From assembly GCA_015680685.1 (NCBI GenBank), contig MNCI01006929.1, forward strand, positions 604,377 to 668,376: a stretch of DNA of 64,000 nucleotides. Reading direction: 5' to 3'. This DNA comes from Gnetum montanum (taxonomy: Eukaryota > Streptophyta > Gnetopsida > Gnetales > Gnetaceae). Shown here one piece after another: positions 57,497-64,000 of the stretch. The position numbers and the translations under genes are program-made. The notes under the pieces are model-generated. The model had not been told where the DNA came from, ran no database searches, and worked only from the letters and a program-made list of their open reading frames with translations. Each line of letters begins with the position of its first letter. The first letter of the stretch is position 1.

Positions 57497-57504
57497 TTTA
57501 TATA
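57497..57504 (-). promoter_or_regulatory. TATA box of the antisense gene, element A
   Basis: On the minus strand TATATAAA lies in GCGCTATATAAAGGGG, about 260 bases before the ATG at 57237. It is conserved with 39444-39451 in B, along with the following GGGGTCCATTTGTTT. Confidence 0.7.
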
Positions 57505-57699
57505 GCGCTCCGCTGACGCCGCCGTTTACGCTGCCATTGCTCCTTTTCTCCCTTTTTGCCTATTTCCTTATTTTTCGCCCAAAATTTTCCTAAATTAAAA
57601 ATTAAAAGTTAAAAATTATAAAATTTGCTAACAAATATGGGGATTACTATGTCTTGGTTCCTCCGTGGACCCCATTTTACACATTTACTCTGAACATTC

Positions 57700-57795
57700 T
57701 AGTGTAAACTGCCACTTGTGGCCCGGTATGGCCTTAAACTACCATCTCCTAACGCACTTGTGGCTCGGTATGGCCTTAAACTGCCATACGTCCCA
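57700..57795 (+). repeat. GGCC-arm hairpin units upstream of RT, element A
   Basis: Two clear units, GGCCCGGTATGGCCTTAAACT and GGCTCGGTATGGCCTTAAACT in type, match 39110-39250 of B. Confidence 0.65.
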
Positions 57796-57860
57796 GTGTG
57801 ACGAAAATCCACCATTATGCGCGTACACATAGTTTAAAATTGTCAAAAGGCATAGAACGA

Positions 57861-57898
57861 TCTCCCTCTTTCTTATTCCGCTCTCTGTTTATTGGCAG
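57861..57898 (+). promoter_or_regulatory. Probable 3' splice site of the PR-RT intron, element A
   Basis: A pyrimidine tract (TCTCCCTCTTTCTTATTCCG...) runs into TTTATTGGCAG, followed by the RT frame at 57899. The first ATG in the frame is at 57910, and alignment with B shows that conserved coding sequence begins about there. This fits a spliced Gag-Pol mRNA as in Ogre elements. Confidence 0.6.
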
Positions 57899-59948
57899 GA
57901 GCAAGCTCAATGGACAACGAGCATTTAACTGCACTGTTAATCATTGACAGACCATGCGGAAAAATTACACGAGACATTAACATAGACTCCATCAACTTAA
58001 ATTCACGAACGGACGACATAGTCATAGCTGCAACACAGCAAACAACAGATTATGAAGGCATGACAAAGTTCCTTGACATAGAGGCTGAAAATATCACCGA
58101 AGATCCATTAACTGAAACCCCCATTACCATGCCCGATGGGGAAATCAAAATTTTAAAATTGAGCAAATTACTGCAACCACAATTAGCAAAAGACATCGAA
58201 AATGTGCTTAGGGAAAACATCAAAGCATTCGCTTGGTCTTATACGGACATGCCCGGGTTAGATCCTAGAATTGTCCAACACAACATTATCCTTGACTCGA
58301 AATTGAGACTAGTAAAACAAAAGGCACGAAAAGTTAGACCCGAAGTAGCATTGGCAGTTCGCAATGATATCACCAAGCTTTATCAGGCCGGATTCATTCG
58401 GGCTGTTGATTAAGCCAATTGGGTGTCCAACATGGTCATCGTCCCGAAGAAAAATGGGAGCATCCTCTTGTGCATTAACTTCCAGGATTTAAATGTTGCA
58501 ACCATAAAGGATGATTTTCCTCTACCCAGCATTGATCAACTTGTTGACTCAACTGCTGGGCACGCGCTATTATCCTTCATGGACGGCTTTTCAGGATACA
58601 ATCAAATATGAATCAACCCGGAGCATCAGCTTCGGACAACCTTTATGACACCATGGGGAACTTTTTGTTACACTATGATGCCCTTTGGTCTCAAGAACGC
58701 TGGGGCCACGTATCAAAGAGCAATGACATTCATCTTTAGTGACTACATGTTACACTCACTCAACGATTACGTGGATGACATTGTAGTTAAATCAAAAATA
58801 GAAGAACAACATGTACAAGATCTAGACTTAGTATTAAAATGTTGTTTAAAGTACGAATTAAGACTTAACCCAAAAAAATGTGTCTTCGGCATCAAGACAG
58901 GCAAGATGCTTAGATTCATAGCCTCAGAAGCAGGGATACGAGTAGACCCCGATAAGGTTAAGGCCATAACAAACTTGAAACCACCAAGCAATCTTACCGA
59001 ACTCCGAGGCCTACAAGGTAGACTGCAATTCATCAGGCACTTCATAGAAAAACTCATGGACAAACTAAAGCCTATGAACCACCTGTTGCGCAAAAATGCC
59101 CATTTTGAATGGACTCCACAATGCCAAGAAGCATTTGATAACATCAAAACAACACTCGTCCGACTGCCTACGGTTTACCCGCCCAAAAATGATAAACCGT
59201 TTTATATCTACCTTGCCACTTCGGAATCATCAATCACGTCTATGCTTTGCCAAAAACAAGATGACAGAACCGAAGTCCCTGTATACTACTTGAACCATGC
59301 ATTAGTTGCCCATGAGAAAAAGTACAACGACGTGGAGAAGTCATGTTTAGCTTTGGTCTTTTCTTTAAGAAAATGGCGACATTAGCTCTTCCGTAACCAA
59401 GTTTACATAATTTGCAAAGACAATGTACTAAGAGCCATAACAGGAAACATTTACGAAACAAGTCGAATAGCCCGGTGGAAAGCCATGATAGCTGAGTTTG
59501 ACCTGTACTACGTAACGCAATCATCAATCAAAGGTCAAGCCATAGCAAACCAAATGGCAACATCACTAACATGTGATCAAGCGACTATAGAGCCAAAATT
59601 CCTAGATGAAAATATAAGCGCCATAGACACAGTGCCCAACGACTACGATGCCATCCTAAACTTCGATGGAGCATCAACCTCTCGAGGAGGAAGTGCAGCC
59701 GTCGTCATCACTTATCCCTCCAGGGAGATCCAACCCTTCGCCTATCGTCTCAACTTTCATTGTACGAACAACATAGTAGAGTATGAAGGTCTTCTTAGAG
59801 GCCTCGCGGAAACACTGGCTTCAGACATCACATGGCTGGTAGTCAAAGGCGATTCACAATTAGTCCTAAACCAAGTCACAGAGGTCTATACATGTAAAGC
59901 CCAACACTTACAACCATATTGCGACTTGGCAAAACACCTAATGAAGTG
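57899..59948 (+). pseudogene. Reverse transcriptase, RNaseH and archaeal-type RNaseH of element A
   Basis: The block is nearly continuous, with stops only near 58411, 58609 and 59384. RT blocks: VSNMVIVPKKNGS, FMDGFSGYNQI, TMMPFGLKNAGATYQRAM and an intact catalytic box YVDDIVVKS near 58768-58794. RNaseH: FEWTPQCQEAFDNIKT, PFYIYLATSESSITSML, YNDVEKSCLALVF. After a linker the second RNaseH begins ILNFDGASTSRGGSAAVVI (from about 59655), with NIVEYEGLLRGL and VVKGDSQLVLNQV. This archaeal-type RNaseH is characteristic of Tat elements. It is better preserved than the copy in B. Confidence 0.85.
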
Positions 59949-61429
59949 ATTCGACATAATCGATGTGCAACACGTCCCTAGAAACGATAACACCATCGCA
60001 GACGTGTTAGCCACATTAGCATTAAACATATCCCTAGACATGTTCCACACGTTGCCAAGCTCCATAACCAGTTGTGCTGNCAGACATGTTCCACACGTTG
60101 CCAAGCTCCATAACCAGTTGTGCTGAACCAATCACCGATGCCATCGACATGTTGCCAATTGCATCTGTTAGTACAACACATGCGATAGAATGGTATGATG
60201 ACATAAAAGAATACCTTCTACACAGAGAAACACCACGACATCTAACAAATGCACAGAAAGACACCGTGCGGAAACATTCTAAGCAGTATACCCTAGTAGG
60301 AGACACCCTGTGTCGCCGATCATATGAAGGCATATTGCTAACATGTGTCAATAGTATCGATGCCCAAACCATTGTCGATCAAGTACATGAGGGACTATGC
60401 GGAGGACACATAGTGCCAAAAGCCATGGCAACGAAAATTCGACGTTTAGGCTACTATTGGCCACACATGGAATATGATTGTCTCTCCAAAGTCAAAATAT
60501 GTAGCACCTGCCAAAAACATAGCAATCTAATACATGTCCCGCCAAATGAATTGCACATAGCGCAAATCACATGGCCCTTCCAAAAATGGGGATTGGACCT
60601 TATCGGCCCAATAACACCCTCATCTTCTGTAGGGCATAGTTTCATCATAACCGTGACCGAATATTTTACGAAGTGGGTAGAAGCCACTCCACTTCGGAAA
60701 ACGACATCTAAACATGTATGCAACTTCATCCTCGAGAACATTGTAACCCGTTTCGGCATCCCCATGACAATCATCACTGATAACGGGCCACAATTTAGCA
60801 GTACCGAAACCCAAAATGTTTGTGACAGTCCGGGGATCAAACACTCATTTTCATCCCCTTACTATCCTCAGAGCAACGGACAAGAAGAAGCAACAAACAA
60901 GACAATTATTACAATACTTAAGAAAATGCTTACTTAGAGCAAAAGAAAATGGCACGAGCAGCTAACATACTCATTATGGGCATACCGTACTATGCACCGA
61001 ACGTCAACAGGTAAAACACCATACAGTCTTGTTTACGGTTCAGAAGCTGTTTTACCTTTGGAATTACAGGTACCATCTTTAAGGATCACGCTCTCCGGAC
61101 TCCTTGACGATGGGCAAAATAATGATCTACGCATCATTGATCTTGACTCGGTGGAGGAGGAATGTATACACGCACTTGACCAAATCAAATGGTACCAAAA
61201 ACAACAATGGCAATGACATCGACACAACATCAACAAGCGCCCTATCAAAGAAGGCAACCTTGTGCTTAAGGCCGTTCGGGAACACTCGGAAAAATTCTCC
61301 GCCAACTAGGAAGGGCCCTACTTGGTCACCAAAGCATTTAACAATGGAGCATTCAAACTAGCTGATATGGAAGGAAATGAGCTGGCCAATCCAACCAATC
61401 ACTTGTACCTAAAACCGTTCTACGTTTGA
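59949..61429 (+). pseudogene. Integrase of element A
   Basis: The region reads from NDNTIADVLATL through a spacer to INT. Zinc finger HEGLCGGH...CSTCQ (about 60387-60510). Core: WGLDLIGPI, then TDNGPQF near 60777-60797, then YYPQSNGQEEATNKT near 60865-60905. The Asp, Asp and Glu positions are kept. A stop near 60936 and breaks near 59947 and 61216 interrupt it. The C-terminal part ends NPTNHLYLKPFYV with a stop at 61427-61429. A duplicated stretch around the N at 60080 is a probable assembly error. Confidence 0.8.
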
Positions 61430-61454
61430 ATACAAGCTCAGGTACGTGACAAGT

Positions 61455-61815
61455 CCTGGAATCATGACTATAAACTGATACCACAGCTCGTCCTGGAATC
61501 ATGACGATAAACTGATACGACAAAACAGTCATGGGTTACGACTTAAAACTGATACCACAACTGTCTTGGCATCATGACACTAAACTAATACCCCACAGTG
61601 TCCGCAGGGATGATAAAATAGCACCCGTCTAGCATGACAGTAAACTGCCACCGTTGGAACCATTAGAGTCCACTAAGACTATAAACTAGCTTGCCTCTTC
61701 ATGGTCCGCTAAGACTCGAAACTAGCAATGTAACGTCCGCCACGACGCTAAACCGGCAGTGTCCAATGGGTTATGACACAAAACTAACCCATGATAGTCC
61801 GCTAAGACTATAAAA
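61455..61815 (+). repeat. Hairpin-unit array after INT, element A (about 11 units)
   Basis: The same array as 35160-35535 of B, read in the opposite sense: arm, loop, arm, then TAAACT. Examples are GTCCGCTAAGACTATAAACT and GTCCTGGAATCATGACTATAAACT types. Confidence 0.75.
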
Positions 61816-62761
61816 TGGCATGTTCATCCATGGCTCTCATTCCACAGCCACACTCACTCATCAGAATCACTGCATCGCTCACCGTCTGACAATCTCGCCA
61901 ACATCGCTGTAATTCATTGACAGCGCTCAGCTCTTCCTCCAGTACCGTTGTTCTGTCTGCAGCCATGTAAGTCCAAGCTCGCTTATTCACTCATAGTTTT
62001 CTTGCCTCCTCAGAGTTATGTTTGCAGGATAACACCCAGAATTTTTCGCACAAGAATGCATCTCATCGTAAGCAGCAAGATGAGGCAATGTCCATAGCAC
62101 ACATGGCAGGACTAAATCAAACCATTCACTAGTACAGCCCTATTCACCGACTCATTTCCTATTCCTTCACCAGTGCATCTTATTCAACCACACCCGTGAC
62201 ACACCTAGCACATTCAAAACTTTGAGTACATTGTTGCACACTGCCACACGTTACAACAGTTACAACACACAGCCTAACACGTGAGCATGAGTACATAATC
62301 AACGCAAAATTCCAAAAAAAAAAAACCGAGTACTCGTGTCCAAATAGTCAAGAAGCATCCTGTTGCATGGCTTTGACTATCCGTCAACAGGGTCCCCCTT
62401 AAGCATTAAACACAGACCTTGTTCCTCCAAAGAATGTAACACATCCTCCCGTGGCTTTGGTCTTGCCAACAAGTTCCCCCGAACACTAACCAAGGACCTT
62501 GTTCTGCCAAAGGATGCACATCGCATGTCTGAACTCCGAGTCTGCTAAACAATGGTCATTGACAAGGATCAACATGACACACACTAGAGCATCCCTTTCC
62601 TCAGCATAATCCCCTGGATCCATTATCAACCCTCACAATCTCCATGACCCCCCCCCCCCCCCCGGATATAAAATTCCACTCTCCCAATCCCATGTACTAC
62701 TGAACACGGTGCGATGACATCTAGTCAAGTGGAAAAGGACAAGGTCTACATCAAGTTGCAT
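61816..62761 (+). other. Post-INT noncoding region of element A
   Basis: No gene seen. It includes a conserved GCCATGTAAGTC near 61963, a two-copy repeat of about 85-90 bases (62380-62436 and 62465-62516, sharing ACCTTGTTC-CCAAAG-ATG), and a run of C at about 62648-62664. Confidence 0.55.
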
Positions 62762-62840
62762 GTGGTGTTTTGCACTTCTTTGTTGATGCTTCTCGGGTCA
62801 CTTCCTCCAAGCATCAACAAAGAGAGGCCAATGAAACACT
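62762..62840 (+). promoter_or_regulatory. Polypurine tract and U3-edge hairpin of element A
   Basis: The tract AAAGAGAGGCCAA ends at 62831. The inverted repeat is best here: CTTTGTTGATGCTT (62778-62791) pairs perfectly with AAGCATCAACAAAG (62809-62822). Outside it GTGGTGTTTTGC can pair with the TGAAACAC start of the LTR. Compared with C, both arms differ at the same pairs (C:G to T:A), as expected if the pairing matters. Confidence 0.7.
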
Positions 62841-64000
62841 ACAAAATTCCGAGCTTTGTACTTCTCCAGCAAAAAAGTAGGTCCCCGGGGCTTTGGACAA
62901 GCACAGCTACATTCGACGTCAAAACATGGCAACTTCGGAGATCAAATGCTTAATTTTGACTAAGTATGCAGTTCCAGCGTATACGCTCAGCGTATACGCC
63001 CAAGTGCACAACACCAGCATATACGCTCAAACCCGTGGCGTATACATTCAGCATATACGCCGAGTGTGTACGCTCAGCGTAAACGCCCGGTGTACACACG
63101 TCTCACATGCAGGCTCGGCACGTATAGTAGATGCATACGCCCGATGATAAGATCTCCAAAGACAGAATGAAGACAACACCGAAGAGCAAGAATTAAAGCA
63201 AGTTGGTAGCCATCAGCATATACGCTTGGCATATATTCCCGCATCCATCAGTGTATACGCCCAGCATCCATCAGTGTATACGCCCAGCGTATACGCCTAG
63301 CGTCTATAGCATCACCCAAGTTCATATACGCCCGCCTCATCTAGTGTATACGCCCAGCGTATACACCTGTCTCGCACGGCGTATACGCCCAACGTATACG
63401 CCTGTCTCGCATGGCGTATACGCCTGTCTCGCACGGCGTATACGCCAAACAGATGTAATATATTGTATTTTTGTAAAGTGTACGCACCCGGTCAACGCGC
63501 CACGTGTCTCCTAACCTGAGTCTAGCGTAACAACCGGTATAAAAATCCTGATTTTCGACCTTACCCAGGTCAGGGGGCAATCCCAAAGCATTCCTAGGAG
63601 CAATTACGCTACACACCAAAGCTCAAAACCCTCTTACGCTAGAGAACCTGTACGCTGTGCATAGTTCCTACGCCGTGCCTACAGCGTAAACCAGCCTGCC
63701 GCCCTCCCATCTGCTGGGGCTTTTCATCCGCCTTGTGCTTGGTCACAACTGCGTTAGACCGGTGCACTGTATTCTCATCCTGTAATATCATTGTTACATT
63801 TGCCGCATAGGATTGTTTATAGTTTTACGTCAATTTGGCACATGCATTTTGTTTACCCCCGTTTACGCCTCAGCTCCGTTCGCATATGTTTTACGCTGTT
63901 TACGTTTTGTTTACGCTCGCTACATCGTTTACGCATAACCCAGCGTATAGAACTTTGCGTACACATGGGAAAATCCTTGTTTGATCCGCGTGTGGACCAC
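62832..64000 (+). repeat. 3' LTR of element A, cut by the window end
   Basis: It starts TGAAACACTAC and follows the 5' LTR (28236-29535), including the palindrome cluster (62976-63450), the CACGTG box and the TATA box at 63538-63545. By the length of the 5' LTR it should end about 130 bases beyond the window, followed by a GACCC target-site copy and the rest of the LTR of C. Confidence 0.85.

Larger units (their letters stand above)
28236..64000 (+). mobile_element. Element A: Tat/Ogre-like LTR retrotransposon with antisense gene, interrupted by element B
   Basis: A consists of 28236-32661 and 50593 to beyond 64000. Order: 5' LTR, PBS, leader, gag, PR, hairpin array, antisense multi-exon gene, intron acceptor, RT, RNaseH, archaeal-type RNaseH, INT, second hairpin array, polypurine tract, 3' LTR. 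Without B it is about 18 kb. Gag resumes after B in the same proline-rich repeat region, and the flanks of B carry a 5-bp duplication (CTTGG/CTCGG), which proves continuity. All coding regions have some stops. The dual RNaseH and the CHHC zinc knuckle point to the Tat clade of Ty3/gypsy. Confidence 0.85.

Noticed and set aside
61816-61995. Possible short 3' gene after INT in A and B
   Set aside because: No open frame is shared between the two copies apart from the GCCATGTAAGTC block, so I list only the splice-donor-like site as a finding.

Overview
The window is a stack of nested LTR retrotransposons from a large, repeat-rich land-plant nuclear genome. I see no ordinary host gene, rRNA, tRNA or CRISPR array. 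Plant origin is inferred from Ty3/gypsy elements of Athila-like and Tat/Ogre-like types, plant-style GT-AG introns, TATA boxes, and decay of CpG and CAG sites typical of methylated plant repeats. I cannot name the species.

Positions 1-20566 hold old, decayed Athila-like elements. Element E (+) runs from the tail of its 5' LTR (1-21) and its PBS (22-40), through gag, PR, RT-RNaseH and INT remnants (about 6.4-11.7 kb), to its 3' LTR (13398-14261). A minus-strand, pol-less relative, element F (about 316-6178), interrupts E between the PBS and gag. After an anonymous AT-rich spacer (14262-15695) comes element D (-), with 3' LTR 15696-16467, PR and part of gag up to 20566. D has also lost RT and INT.

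From 20567 to the end lie three large Tat/Ogre-like elements nested in one another and in D. Element C (-) sits in the gag of D. Element A (+, starting 28236) sits in the 5' LTR of C. Element B (-, 32662-50587, about 17.9 kb, 5-bp target duplication) sits in the gag of A. The order of insertion is therefore D, C, A, B. The window ends inside the 3' LTR of A.

Elements A and B share an unusual plan: LTR, PBS (TGGCGCTAGAAGGAGGG type), motif-rich leader, gag with a CHHC zinc knuckle and proline-rich repeats, PR, then a region of about 5.4-5.7 kb before RT, RNaseH, a second (archaeal-type) RNaseH and INT. That region occupies the place of the Ogre PR-RT intron. It carries, on the opposite strand, a complete multi-exon gene with its own TATA box: eight exons, all GT-AG and phase-consistent in A, about 1073 codons. 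The first large domain resembles FCP1/NLI-interacting-factor HAD phosphatases but lacks the catalytic acids; the rest is an unrecognised helical and coiled-coil protein. The GCGTATACGC palindrome recurs in the LTRs, leaders, and the promoter and first intron of this antisense gene. Two arrays of short hairpin units flank the antisense gene and follow INT. Element C lacks the antisense gene, RT and INT altogether. All copies here carry stops or frameshifts, so what is visible is a set of fossils of a formerly intact system.
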